In this document: positions 44,690-53,293 of the stretch, piece after piece
Layout of the letters: every line of letters starts with the position of its first letter
How positions within the stretch are numbered: the stretch's first letter is position 1
NCBI GenBank assembly: GCA_052168315.1
Contig: JBQLZO010000091.1
Span: 104,391 to 168,390 of the forward strand
Length of the DNA: 64,000 nucleotides
Direction: 5' to 3'
Source: JBQLZO01 sp052168315
Lineage (GTDB): Bacteria > Planctomycetota > Phycisphaerae > Phycisphaerales > UBA1924
Translations under genes and position numbers: made by a program
The notes under the pieces: generated by a model
Database searches by the model: none
Told to the model about the DNA's origin: nothing
The model's input: only the letters and a program-made list of their open reading frames with translations

Positions 44690-46942
44690 ATGGGCCCGCC
44701 TCAGACATCCCCAGGAACGAGCGAGCCGGCGGTGCGCCAGTCCCGGGTGTGGCTGCGGGCCAATCTCCGCGCCCTGAGGGGCGCGGAGGCGATCGACGAC
44801 CGGGGCGTGCAGGGGGTGCTGGACGCGTTCTCGCCGGGCGCGGAGCCGGAAGCGCCGGTGCGCGGCCCATTTCCCGGCGATGCGGCGTTGCGGGATGCGC
44901 TGGGTGACTGCTCATCGCCGCGTCCCCCGATCATCGTGGTGGGGATCAACCCGCTGGGGCGGCTCGAGCGGGTGTGCGCGCTGCTCAGCAGCGCGGAGTG
45001 GCGCGCGGTGCATCGCCGCCGGGTGATCGTGGTGGAAACATGCATCGAGTCAGCCGCGGGGGTTCTTGCCACATCCGATCCGGATGGGGCGGGCGCGATC
45101 GCGCATCACGCGGACCGGCTGCTGTGCTTCTTCGGGCCCGGCGGTGTCGAGGCCCTGGAGCGGTGGCTGGCGGACCGCATCGACATGGCGCTGCCCGATG
45201 TCGTGCTCGGGTCAGAGGCCGCGCCGCGGGCGGGCGGGGGCGGCTCCGAGGGGGTCGAGCCGGCCATCCGGGTGATGCTCGATCGACTCCGCACCGCACA
45301 ACGAATCGAACTCGATCGGCTCGTCGCACGCACGAGCCCGGCGCCCGTTGCGACCGATGCGGAGGCGCTGGCATGGTGCCGGACCGCGCTGGCGGCGCGC
45401 GGCGTTCTCCAGGAGGGGGCTGCGGGCTCGCGCTGCCTGTCGATCCTGCTCTGTGGTTCCCGGTACACCACCTTTGTCCGGCACGCCCTGGAACGGCTGG
45501 CAGAGGCGTTCGAATCGCTTGGGCATCGTCCGACGATCCTCATGGAGCCCGACGGATCGTCCATCCTCACGAAGCTCGCGTACCGGAGGTGCATCGAACG
45601 CGCCCGCCCCGACCTGATCGTGACGCCCAACTACCCGCGCGCCCTCCTCGATGGCGCGCTCCCATCGTCGATCCCGCATGTGTGCTGGATCCAGGATTCC
45701 CTGACGCATCTGTTCGATCCGCGGATCCCCGGGGAATGCGGCGAGACCGAGATGTTCATCGGGAACGCGCTCGCGGAACTCTCGGGAGATCACGGCTATC
45801 CCTCGCACACCATGGTCCCCTGGCCCATCCCGGCGTGCGAGTCCCGCTTCACGCCAGCGCCGGTCGAACCCGCCCTCGCCGCACGGTACGACTGCGATCT
45901 CGCGTTCGTCTCGCACCACAGCGAGCCGCCCGAGGCGATGCGCGACCGCCTGATCCTCGAGATGCCCCGGCACCCTCAGGCCCGGGGCATCGTGGAACTG
46001 CTCTGGGTTGCCGCGCAGGAACTGGTCGACCGATCGTCGCGCGAACGCATCTTCCCGCGCCTCGACCGGACCATCGACGAGGCGCTGCATCGCGTCACGG
46101 ATGAGCCCGCCACCGCCCGCCAGCGGAACACGCTCAAGCACCAGATCCTGCTTCCGTTGATCGGACGCATCTTCCGGCACCAGGCCCTGCACTGGTGCGC
46201 GGACATCTGCGGGCGTCGCGGATGGCGGATGCGGATCTTCGGGCGCGGGTGGGATCGATGCACCGGGCTGGCCGGCTACGCGGGCCCGCCGATCGAGCAC
46301 GGTGAGCCCCTGCGGACGGCCTACCAGAGCGCACGGGTGCATCTGCACGCGGATCCGAACACCCTGACGCACCAGCGTGTGTTCGAGTGCGCGCTGTCCG
46401 GGGGGCTTCCGATCGCCCGGGTCGCGGTCGATGCTCTGGAGCCGCTGCGCGTGGCCGCGGAGGATGAGCGGCGCGAGCGCGGGGCATCGGCGACGCGCGA
46501 GGCTGCGCCGCTCTGGCGGCGATATGCCCAGGCCTGCGAGTCGCTGGGTATCCCGCTGGAATCGCCCGGCATGGGTCACTCGACGCCCGCCCATCGCTGC
46601 CTCGGTGAACACTATCGGGCCACGGTCACGCCACGTTTCGATGCCGATTGGCTCTATGCGGGGATCGGGACGCTCGGGTTCGTTGATCCGGCTGGTCTCG
46701 AGTCGCTGCTGGAGCGAGCGATCGAGGATCGAGGGTGGCGCGAGGAGCGGTCGGCCGCGATGCGGGACCGCGTGCGGGAGACGGTGGGCATGCGGCGCTT
46801 CGGCGCGGACCTGCTCGAGAACGCGTGGAAGATCATCGGGTGGCGTTCGTCCTGCATCGATGCGGGGTACGGCTGGCCGCCGGACATGGAACTCTACCGG
46901 CGTCGGATGGCCGAGCGGGAAGGAGCCCACCATGCCGCCTGA
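44690..46942 (+). CDS. CgeB-like glycosyltransferase
   Basis: Cytosolic protein of 750 residues. The N-terminal 240 residues are not recognised and include an acidic/Gly-rich linker. From about residue 255 (SILLCGSRYTTFVRHALERL) the chain has a GT-B layout: a first Rossmann domain with LIVTPNYPRA and VCWIQDSLTHLF, and a second with the CgeB-like motif around GYAGPPIEHGEPL, VHLHADPNTLTHQRVFECAL and SGGLPI. CgeB-type enzymes act in spore-coat or surface glycan synthesis. The last 11 bases overlap the next gene. It is the first of a plus-strand run of four, 44690-50305. Confidence 0.8.
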   Translation: MGPPQTSPGTSEPAVRQSRVWLRANLRALRGAEAIDDRGVQGVLDAFSPGAEPEAPVRGPFPGDAALRDALGDCSSPRPPIIVVGINPLGRLERVCALLSSAEWRAVHRRRVIVVETCIESAAGVLATSDPDGAGAIAHHADRLLCFFGPGGVEALERWLADRIDMALPDVVLGSEAAPRAGGGGSEGVEPAIRVMLDRLRTAQRIELDRLVARTSPAPVATDAEALAWCRTALAARGVLQEGAAGSRCLSILLCGSRYTTFVRHALERLAEAFESLGHRPTILMEPDGSSILTKLAYRRCIERARPDLIVTPNYPRALLDGALPSSIPHVCWIQDSLTHLFDPRIPGECGETEMFIGNALAELSGDHGYPSHTMVPWPIPACESRFTPAPVEPALAARYDCDLAFVSHHSEPPEAMRDRLILEMPRHPQARGIVELLWVAAQELVDRSSRERIFPRLDRTIDEALHRVTDEPATARQRNTLKHQILLPLIGRIFRHQALHWCADICGRRGWRMRIFGRGWDRCTGLAGYAGPPIEHGEPLRTAYQSARVHLHADPNTLTHQRVFECALSGGLPIARVAVDALEPLRVAAEDERRERGASATREAAPLWRRYAQACESLGIPLESPGMGHSTPAHRCLGEHYRATVTPRFDADWLYAGIGTLGFVDPAGLESLLERAIEDRGWREERSAAMRDRVRETVGMRRFGADLLENAWKIIGWRSSCIDAGYGWPPDMELYRRRMAEREGAHHAA

Positions 46943-48053
46943 GGTCTGGTTCGCCATCCCCTCCGCGAGCCCGGAGCGATGCCGTGCGCACCTGCCGGCC
47001 TGGCGCGACATGGGATATCGGATCGCCATCCTGCAGAACCACGAGCGCGGTGACATCCCCGCCGACATCACCGTCTGGGCCGATGTGTACCCGGGCTGGG
47101 CCGCCTCGGTGAACCGGCTTGCCAGAACCATCGTGCCGCGCAGCGCCGACATCGTCGTCACCGGGGGTGATGACATGCTCCCGGATCCCACGATGGACGC
47201 CGAGGCCATCGCGCGGCAGTTCCTCGAGCGCTTCCCGGACACCTTCGGCGTCATGCAGCCCACCGGTGATGGGTTCATGAACGCCAGCGAGTACTGCGGC
47301 AGCCCATGGATGGGTCGGGGCTGGCTCGACCACGCGTACGGGGGCGCCGGCCCGATGCACGATGGGTACCGGCACAACTGGGCCGACCACGAGTTGCACT
47401 GGGTCGCGCGCGGGCTCGGGGCGCTCTGGCAGCGCCCGGACCTGTCGCAGCACCACGCCCACTTCTCACGCCACGGCGAGCGGCCCCCGGCCTACTGGTC
47501 GCGGCAGGTCGCGGCCCATGACGAGGCCGATGTCAAGCGTTTCATCGCCCGACGCTGGCTGGGCTTCCCCGGACACGAGCCCGCCAACGATGTGCCATCG
47601 CCGGGGGCGGCGTGGTTCGCATCGCAGCCGGCGGGCGTGGCCGAGCGATACTGGTTCACGCGGTATGGCACCGGGGCACTGGTCGCCGACGGCGCGGAGC
47701 GGCTCGCGGGCATCCTCCGGCTGTGCGCGGAGCGCGGGTACACGCGCATCGCCCTGTACGGCGCGGGCACGGAGCTGCGGGCCGCCGGCGCTGCGCTGAT
47801 GGACTCCCCCGTCGAGATCGGCTGGATCCTCGATGACCACCCCGGGCTGACCGGCCAACGGCTCTGGAATCTGCCCATCACCCCGATCGAGTCTCTTCCG
47901 GTCCAGGCCCCCGGCGCGCCGCAGGCGATCGTGATCACCTCCCGGCAGCACCACGCGGCGATGGCCGATCGATGCTGCGCCCACGCGGCGGCCGGCGTGG
48001 CGATCCTCGGACTGAACGACCACGAGACAGACGCGGTGCGCAGCGCCGCCTGA
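46932..48053 (+). CDS. Glycosyltransferase-like protein with C-terminal Rossmann module, copy 1
   Basis: Protein of 373 residues. Residues 1-220 form a GT-A-like domain: PEVWFAIPSASPERC at the start, a metal-site-like GGDDMLPDP (79-87) and a late acidic motif HNWADHELHWVAR (148-160) where family 2-type enzymes keep their catalytic base. Residues 270-365 are a separate Rossmann-like module (RIALYGAGTELRAAG, WILDDHPGLTGQRLW). The N-terminal part is about 60% identical by eye to the next gene, so they are tandem paralogs. I do not know an assigned family. AAGGAG lies before the ATG at 46932, which overlaps the CgeB-like gene by 11 bases. Confidence 0.78.
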   Translation: MPPEVWFAIPSASPERCRAHLPAWRDMGYRIAILQNHERGDIPADITVWADVYPGWAASVNRLARTIVPRSADIVVTGGDDMLPDPTMDAEAIARQFLERFPDTFGVMQPTGDGFMNASEYCGSPWMGRGWLDHAYGGAGPMHDGYRHNWADHELHWVARGLGALWQRPDLSQHHAHFSRHGERPPAYWSRQVAAHDEADVKRFIARRWLGFPGHEPANDVPSPGAAWFASQPAGVAERYWFTRYGTGALVADGAERLAGILRLCAERGYTRIALYGAGTELRAAGAALMDSPVEIGWILDDHPGLTGQRLWNLPITPIESLPVQAPGAPQAIVITSRQHHAAMADRCCAHAAAGVAILGLNDHETDAVRSAA

Positions 48054-48068
48054 AGCGAGAACACACGC

Positions 48069-49205
48069 ATGGCACGACACGAACGCCGATCCCGCACCCC
48101 GGAAGTCTGGTTCGCGATCCCCTCCGCGAGCGTGGACCGCTGCCGCGATCGCCTTCCCGCCTGGCGCGACATGGGGTACAAGATCGCCATCCTCCAGAAC
48201 CGTGAGCGCGGCGCGATCCCGGCGGACCTGGTGGTCTGGTCGGACACCTATCCCGGCTGGGGCGAGTCGGTGAACATCCTCTGCCGTGAGATCGTGCCCG
48301 CCAGCGCGGACATCGTCGTCTCCGGCGGCGATGACATGCTCCCCGATCCGAACAAGACCGCAGCGCAGCTCGCGGGTGAATACTTCGAGCGATTCCCCGA
48401 TGGATTCGGCGTCATGCAGCCCGCCGGCGACACCTTCATGTGGGCCGCGAATTACTGCGGATCGCCGTGGTTCGCACGCCCGTTCTTCACGAGCATGTAC
48501 GGCGGGCGCGGGCCGATGTGGGGCGGGTACCGGCACAACTGGGCCGACTACGAACTGTACTGGGTCGCTCGGTGCCTCGGGGTGCTGTGGATGCGCGATG
48601 ATGCCGAGCAGCGGCACGCGCACTTCTCCCGCGACAACGAGCGCCCGCCCGAGTGGTGGGTGAAGAATGTGGCCGAGCATGATCAGAAGGACTGCGAGCT
48701 GTTCCTGGCCCGCAAGTACCGAGGCTTCCCCGGGCACGAGCCGACCGGACGGGACACGGCCTTCGACATGGGCGAGCTGCTCGCGCACGAGAGCGGGATC
48801 GCCGAATGGCGGTGGAACGCTTCGTACGCGCCGCACGCCACGGCCACATCACCTCAGCAGAAGGTCGCCGACGCCCTCAAGGACTGCGCCGATCGGGGCC
48901 TGGGTGGCGTGGCGATCTACGGGGGTGGCACGCACACCCGCCGGGCCGCCGCGGCGCTGGCCAGCCCGGCGGTGACCATCCGCGCGATCATCGACGACAA
49001 CCCGGCGAATCAGGGTGGCACGCTCTGGGGCTATCCGGTGATGTCGCTGGCGGATGCGGTCGCGACGGGGATCGACGCGATCGTGCTGTCTTCCGATTCA
49101 TTCGAGGACGCCCTGTGGACCAACACCGACGGGGCCCGCGCTCGGGGCATCGAGGTCATCCGCTTGTACGAGCGCACGCCCACCGCGGCCCAGGAGGCGG
49201 CATGA
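48069..49205 (+). CDS. Glycosyltransferase-like protein with C-terminal Rossmann module, copy 2
   Basis: Protein of 378 residues, colinear with the gene before it. Shared blocks include PEVWFAIPSAS, LPAWRDMGY, ADIVVSGGDDMLPDP (81-94), YCGSPW, GYRHNWADYELYWVAR (154-168) and GFPGHEP. Residues 279-370 are the C-terminal module (GVAIYGGGTHTRRAA, IIDDNPANQGGTLWGYPV). Here that module is closer to the one in the following methyltransferase than to copy 1, which hints that module and catalytic part have separate histories. Its stop TGA overlaps the next ATG (ATGA). Catalytic function is inferred from fold and context only. Confidence 0.78.
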   Translation: MARHERRSRTPEVWFAIPSASVDRCRDRLPAWRDMGYKIAILQNRERGAIPADLVVWSDTYPGWGESVNILCREIVPASADIVVSGGDDMLPDPNKTAAQLAGEYFERFPDGFGVMQPAGDTFMWAANYCGSPWFARPFFTSMYGGRGPMWGGYRHNWADYELYWVARCLGVLWMRDDAEQRHAHFSRDNERPPEWWVKNVAEHDQKDCELFLARKYRGFPGHEPTGRDTAFDMGELLAHESGIAEWRWNASYAPHATATSPQQKVADALKDCADRGLGGVAIYGGGTHTRRAAAALASPAVTIRAIIDDNPANQGGTLWGYPVMSLADAVATGIDAIVLSSDSFEDALWTNTDGARARGIEVIRLYERTPTAAQEAA

Positions 49206-50305
49206 ACCCCAGGCAGGTCCAGTTGTGCATGGTCGATGTGTTCGCGCTGCTGGCGGAGGTGCTCGCCGATGAGCGGTCGCTGCCGATCATCGATGGGGGC
49301 GCCAACCGCGGCGACACCGGCGCGGCCATCCGCCGGCTGTTCCCGGAGGCGCCGGTGCACATGTTCGAGCCCGTGTGCGCCGCCTACACAGAACTTGCAA
49401 CGCGCTTCGCTGACGATCCTCTCGCCTACACCCACCAACTCGCCCTCGGCGAGCGCGGTGAGCGCGCCGAGATCCACATCAATCGGAATCTCTGGACCTG
49501 CTCGCTGCTACCGGCCAATGAGCGCGGCATGGGCTTCCATGGCGACTGGTGCGAGACCGTGCGAACAGAGTCGATCGAGGTGGTCCGGCTCGATGACTGG
49601 AGCGCAGCGCATGGGATCGACGAGCTGGGCATCGTCAAGCTCGACCTGCAGGGCTTCGAGCTGGCGGCGCTGCGGGGGATGGGCTCCTTGCTGCCACGGA
49701 CCCGCGCGGTCTACGCCGAGGCCCAGATCACGCCGGAGTACGCCGGGGCTTCGACGCTGAGTGAGATCGACCTGTTCATGCGCTCGCAGGGGTTCGGGCT
49801 GTACCAGATCACCGACCTGTGCCTGAAGGGCCCGCACGCCGAGCCATCGTGCTGCGATGGGCTCTGGCTCCGCAACGATGTGCTGGCGCGGGTCCGCGCG
49901 CTCCCTTGCCCGCAGGCCATCATGCGGAGCGTGGATCTCCGCTCCGCGCGGATGACCACGGCCCTGGAGCGCTGCGAGCGGGCCGGCCTGCGCCGGGTGG
50001 CGATCTATGGAGCCGGCGCGCACACGGCCGCGTGCGGGATGGCACTGGCCAATGCGCCGGTTGAGGTGGCGGTGATCATCGACGATGCGCGGGCGGGCGG
50101 GCGGCTGTGGGGCTATCCGATCGTGTCGCGCGAGCAGGCGGTGGGCATGGGGATCGAGGGCGTGGTGCTCTCATCCGATCGTGCCGAGCCGCTGCTGATC
50201 GAACAGTCCGCGGTGCTGATGGAGCGCGGCATCGCGGTGATCGCGCTGTATGCGGCGGGTGAGCCGGCGTGGCTCGAACGGGCGGGCGCCACGGCCGCGG
50301 CCTGA
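49202..50305 (+). CDS. FkbM family methyltransferase fused to Rossmann module
   Basis: Protein of 367 residues. Residues 25-235 are an FkbM-type SAM methyltransferase: IDGGANRGDTGAAIRRLFP (SAM loop), VHMFEPVCAAY, ESIEVVRLDDW and LGIVKLDLQGFELAALRGM, the usual motif set. FkbM enzymes O-methylate sugars or polyketides. Residues 260-360 are the same module as in the two genes upstream (RVAIYGAGAHTAACG, IIDDARAGGRLWGYPIVS, GVVLSSD). It starts inside the previous stop. It converges on another methyltransferase-like gene with a hairpin filling the gap. Confidence 0.85.
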   Translation: MNPRQVQLCMVDVFALLAEVLADERSLPIIDGGANRGDTGAAIRRLFPEAPVHMFEPVCAAYTELATRFADDPLAYTHQLALGERGERAEIHINRNLWTCSLLPANERGMGFHGDWCETVRTESIEVVRLDDWSAAHGIDELGIVKLDLQGFELAALRGMGSLLPRTRAVYAEAQITPEYAGASTLSEIDLFMRSQGFGLYQITDLCLKGPHAEPSCCDGLWLRNDVLARVRALPCPQAIMRSVDLRSARMTTALERCERAGLRRVAIYGAGAHTAACGMALANAPVEVAVIIDDARAGGRLWGYPIVSREQAVGMGIEGVVLSSDRAEPLLIEQSAVLMERGIAVIALYAAGEPAWLERAGATAAA

Positions 50306-50310
50306 GCCCT

Positions 50311-50338
50311 GAACCGCGTGGCTCTGGAGAGCCGGTTC
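50311..50338. terminator. GC hairpin between convergent genes
   Basis: Stem GAACC + GGCTC against GAGCC + GGTTC (10 bp, with a 4-base bulge GCGT on one side) and loop TGGA. It fills the 35-bp gap between two convergent stop codons. No T-tract on either side, so intrinsic termination is uncertain. Confidence 0.45.
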
Positions 50339-50340
50339 GT

Positions 50341-51279
50341 TCAGCCGGCGTTGGCGCGCTCCCAGCGGCGCTGTCGGTGGTGCTTCAGCCATGCCAGCCA
50401 GCGCCTCCCCATCCAGCCCAGTTCCTCGGGGTGCCTGCGCAGCGGGCGCGGCAGCGGCTGGATCTTCGCCGGATCGATCATCACCTGGTGCCACATCATC
50501 ATGTGGTTCCCACACACGCCGACCCGGCCATCCTGGGTCTGGAACAAGTAGGTATGGAAGTCCTGCAGGCCGTGGGTCAGGGTCCGGATCGAGTTGTCGG
50601 CCAGGGCGAGTTCCGGGAACCGTTCATCCTCGACGAAGATCGCGTTGACATCGGTGACGGCGGCGAGGCTGTAGCCCTTCTCACGCCCGAGCTCGACCAG
50701 CGCTGCGAGCGAGCAGCCCCAGCGCTGCTTCGGGTCGTACGGCGGCACCACCGGGAGGTCATAGGGCATCGTTGGGTTGTATTCCACCACCACCACCGTC
50801 GCGCGGTAGCTCCGCAGGCTGGACCAGATGAACCAGTCGTGCCCATCCACATCGATGCTGAGGATGTCGAACCGTTCGGGGAGTTCGGTGCCCTGCAGGA
50901 TCCGGAACAGCGAGTTGGCCCCCTTCCACTCGATCATCCGCTGGATCGGCGTGATGCCGTCGAACTCCCGCGTGTTCTCCACGAGGTCAGCGAACCGCTT
51001 CGGGCATCCCTCGATCAGCACCGCCCGTGCCGCTCGCTCCTCGATGAGCCGCCGCGTGTTGCTCAGGTGCTTGCCATCCCACGCCCCGAACTCCACGCAC
51101 CACAGGCGGCGGGCGAGCTGCGACTCATCCATGCCCAGCCTGCGGAGGATCTCGGCGATGATGCCATCCTCGCCGAACTGGGAGTGCACATCCTCCTTGT
51201 ATTCCCCCAGCGGGGGAAGCGTCGACGCAAGCGTCGCCGCGCCACCGGGTGTCCGTGCCTTTGCTGCGCAGATCGACAT
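50341..51279 (-). CDS. FkbM-like SAM methyltransferase
   Basis: Protein of 312 residues. Motifs in order: SQFGEDGIIAEILRRLG, the SAM loop VEFGAWDGKHLSNTRRL, ARAVLIEGCPKR, RFDILSIDVDGHDWFIW and VVVEYNPTMP. This layout (EDGII before EFGAWDG, LSIDVDG) marks a branch of FkbM-like methyltransferases frequent in glycan clusters. The C-terminal 60 residues are basic, with Trp and His. ATG at 51279 follows GGAAGGGG. It is 20 bases downstream of the radical SAM gene stop and probably cotranscribed with it. Confidence 0.82.
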   Translation of the reverse strand: MSICAAKARTPGGAATLASTLPPLGEYKEDVHSQFGEDGIIAEILRRLGMDESQLARRLWCVEFGAWDGKHLSNTRRLIEERAARAVLIEGCPKRFADLVENTREFDGITPIQRMIEWKGANSLFRILQGTELPERFDILSIDVDGHDWFIWSSLRSYRATVVVVEYNPTMPYDLPVVPPYDPKQRWGCSLAALVELGREKGYSLAAVTDVNAIFVEDERFPELALADNSIRTLTHGLQDFHTYLFQTQDGRVGVCGNHMMMWHQVMIDPAKIQPLPRPLRRHPEELGWMGRRWLAWLKHHRQRRWERANAG

Positions 51280-51299
51280 CGTCGGCCCCTTCCGATCGC

Positions 51300-52358
51300 T
51301 CAACCAAAGTGATTGCAGTTCGCACAAGTCGCATACTCGGTGCGGCTCAGCACACGCTCACGCAGGGCCCGCCGCATCGGCTGGTTGTACGCCTCCACCA
51401 GGCTCCTCTCATTGACGTCACCCCACGCGTGCGCACCCTCGGCATCGATGCTGCAATGCGTCACCCGACCCGAAGACAGCACCGGCACATGGAACCACTG
51501 CCAGCACCCCGTGTTGGGCACCAACCCGAATCGCTCCACCGACACCGAGCCCATCCAGTCAAACCGATGGGTCACACGGCTCTCGAACAGCGGCCACCGG
51601 CGACGCGTCCAGTTCAGGAAGTCGGCATCCGCCGCCGACCCATCACCCACGCGGGACACCACCGGCTCGAACGGCAACCCGGATGACCGCGCTACCGCAT
51701 GCAGCGCATCGATGTTCTTCACCACCCGATCGAACGGCAGCCGCATCACCCGCTCGTACTCATCAGCGCGGTGATCGTTGAAGCTGATCAGGAAGACGGC
51801 GATGTTCGCGAACGATACCACCCGATCGATCAGCTTCGGCACCAATGGGGATGCGTTCGTGAAGATCCACGCGCGCGCCTGAGGCACCCGAGCCCCCAGA
51901 AACTCCAGCACATCGAATGACCGCTTATCCAGGAATGGCTCGTTCACCCGAGCCAGATTCACCTCGAACGCGACATCCGGATCCCAGCCGCCCAGTTCAT
52001 CGAGGATCTTCGCGAGCAGTGCATCAGACATCCGCTGGCCCTTGCGATTCATCGTCGGGTAGGGGCAGAAGTTGCAGGCCGCATTGCAGGAGGCCAGGAT
52101 CTCGATCCCGACCTGATACGGGCGCTCCACATACGGGCTCGATCGCAGCCAGTCGAAGTGGGCGGCGTACTGCCTCGCCTGCGTGCTGTCGGCGAATCCA
52201 TGGGCATCGGCGGCTTCGGCCACGCCGAGCGGCGCGCCCCGGATCGACAGCGGCACCACGACTTCATGGCTTGGCGATCGCTGCACTCGGGGCGCGGCTG
52301 TGGCGAGGGACGGCATCGCTCCAATCTCGGATGCCGGTGCCCGCAGGCTGGATCGCAT
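51300..52358 (-). CDS. Radical SAM enzyme with SPASM-like C-terminus
   Basis: Protein of 352 residues. The [4Fe-4S] motif CNAACNFC (CxxxCxxC, about residues 90-97) lies in a radical SAM barrel, with the following GWDPDVAFEVNLARVNEPF region. The C-terminal part (TGCWQWFHVPVL, VTHCSID, and the closing CANCNHFG) has the spaced cysteines of a SPASM/twitch domain binding an auxiliary cluster. Such enzymes modify peptides or sugars; in this cluster a sugar or glycolipid substrate is plausible. The first 60 residues are an extension. ATG at 52358. Divergent from a methyltransferase gene. Confidence 0.85.
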   Translation of the reverse strand: MRSSLRAPASEIGAMPSLATAAPRVQRSPSHEVVVPLSIRGAPLGVAEAADAHGFADSTQARQYAAHFDWLRSSPYVERPYQVGIEILASCNAACNFCPYPTMNRKGQRMSDALLAKILDELGGWDPDVAFEVNLARVNEPFLDKRSFDVLEFLGARVPQARAWIFTNASPLVPKLIDRVVSFANIAVFLISFNDHRADEYERVMRLPFDRVVKNIDALHAVARSSGLPFEPVVSRVGDGSAADADFLNWTRRRWPLFESRVTHRFDWMGSVSVERFGLVPNTGCWQWFHVPVLSSGRVTHCSIDAEGAHAWGDVNERSLVEAYNQPMRRALRERVLSRTEYATCANCNHFG

Positions 52359-52459
52359 GGGCGTTGCGGAGGGGCGGAGCCCTGTTCCGGGGCGATTCGC
52401 GTTGGACCAGAACGACCCGATCTGGGGAAGCCGCCAACCCGGATTATCAGATCAGAACC

Positions 52460-52475
52460 GCCGCGCCAACGCGGC
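52460..52475 (+). other. Hairpin next to methyltransferase start
   Basis: Perfect 6-bp stem GCCGCG/CGCGGC with tetraloop CCAA, ending four bases before ATG at 52479. It would hide a ribosome site for that start, which argues either for regulation or for the downstream ATG at 52518. Confidence 0.4.
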
Positions 52476-52478
52476 TCG

Positions 52479-53249
52479 ATGATGCGACATCCCCCGACCA
52501 CTCCCGGCATCCACCCGATGACCTCCAGAATCCCCATCTCGCCCGTCGATCCGATCAGCGACTTTCGCAACGAGGCGTACCTGCGCCTCAACGCGCGGCG
52601 GCTCGAGCATCTCGCGTCGCTCGCCCTGCCGCTCCGGGGAAGGACCATCCTCGAACTCGGCGCTGGCATCGGCGATCTCACGGAGTTCTTTCTTGATCGG
52701 GATTGCTCCGTGACCTGCGTGGAAGGCCGTGCCGAGAACGCCGAGCACCTGGCAGCGCGGTACGCCGGACGCGATGGTGTCCGCGTCGAGCTGGCGGACC
52801 TGAACGATCCGCCCCAGCACATCCCCGCCCACGAGGTTACTTTCGCCGATGGCATCCTCTATCACCTCGCCGACCCGGCGCGGTTCATCGCCTGGTGCGC
52901 CCCGCGGACCACGGGGCTGCTCATCCTCTCCACCTGTGTCTCTGACGCCAGCGGCGACGATGCCCACGGCCCCACCGACGAGGATCCCGCCTACGCCTCC
53001 CAGGCGCTCGATGGGAGAGGGTGCCGGCCGAGCCGCCAATGGGTGTACCGCACGCTGCGCCGCCACTTCGCCCACGCCGGCATGACGCGCACCCAGCCGA
53101 ATCACCCGGAGTTTCCGATCGACTGGCACGCGCCCGTCCGATCGGACACGGGCCTGTCTCGCGCTGTGTTCGTCGCGTCGCACCATCCACTCACCGAGCA
53201 CCCGCAGATCACGAACGCCGTGCTCGACATGCAATGTCACGCTGATTGA
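52479..53249 (+). CDS. Class I SAM-dependent methyltransferase
   Basis: Protein of 256 residues (243 if it starts at ATG 52518, MTSRIPIS). The Rossmann methyltransferase core is clear: TILELGAGIGDLTEFFLDR (SAM loop), TCVEGRAENAEHLA, VRVELADLND, and TFADGILYHLADPARF. The remaining part is His/Asp-rich. Substrate unknown; a sugar or lipid in the surrounding glycan pathway is likely. The next gene starts 44 bases downstream, also a methyltransferase-like protein. Confidence 0.82.
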   Translation: MMRHPPTTPGIHPMTSRIPISPVDPISDFRNEAYLRLNARRLEHLASLALPLRGRTILELGAGIGDLTEFFLDRDCSVTCVEGRAENAEHLAARYAGRDGVRVELADLNDPPQHIPAHEVTFADGILYHLADPARFIAWCAPRTTGLLILSTCVSDASGDDAHGPTDEDPAYASQALDGRGCRPSRQWVYRTLRRHFAHAGMTRTQPNHPEFPIDWHAPVRSDTGLSRAVFVASHHPLTEHPQITNAVLDMQCHAD

Positions 53250-53293
53250 TTACACCTGTGGCAACATCGGTGGTCACGGAAGGACCCGATCGC

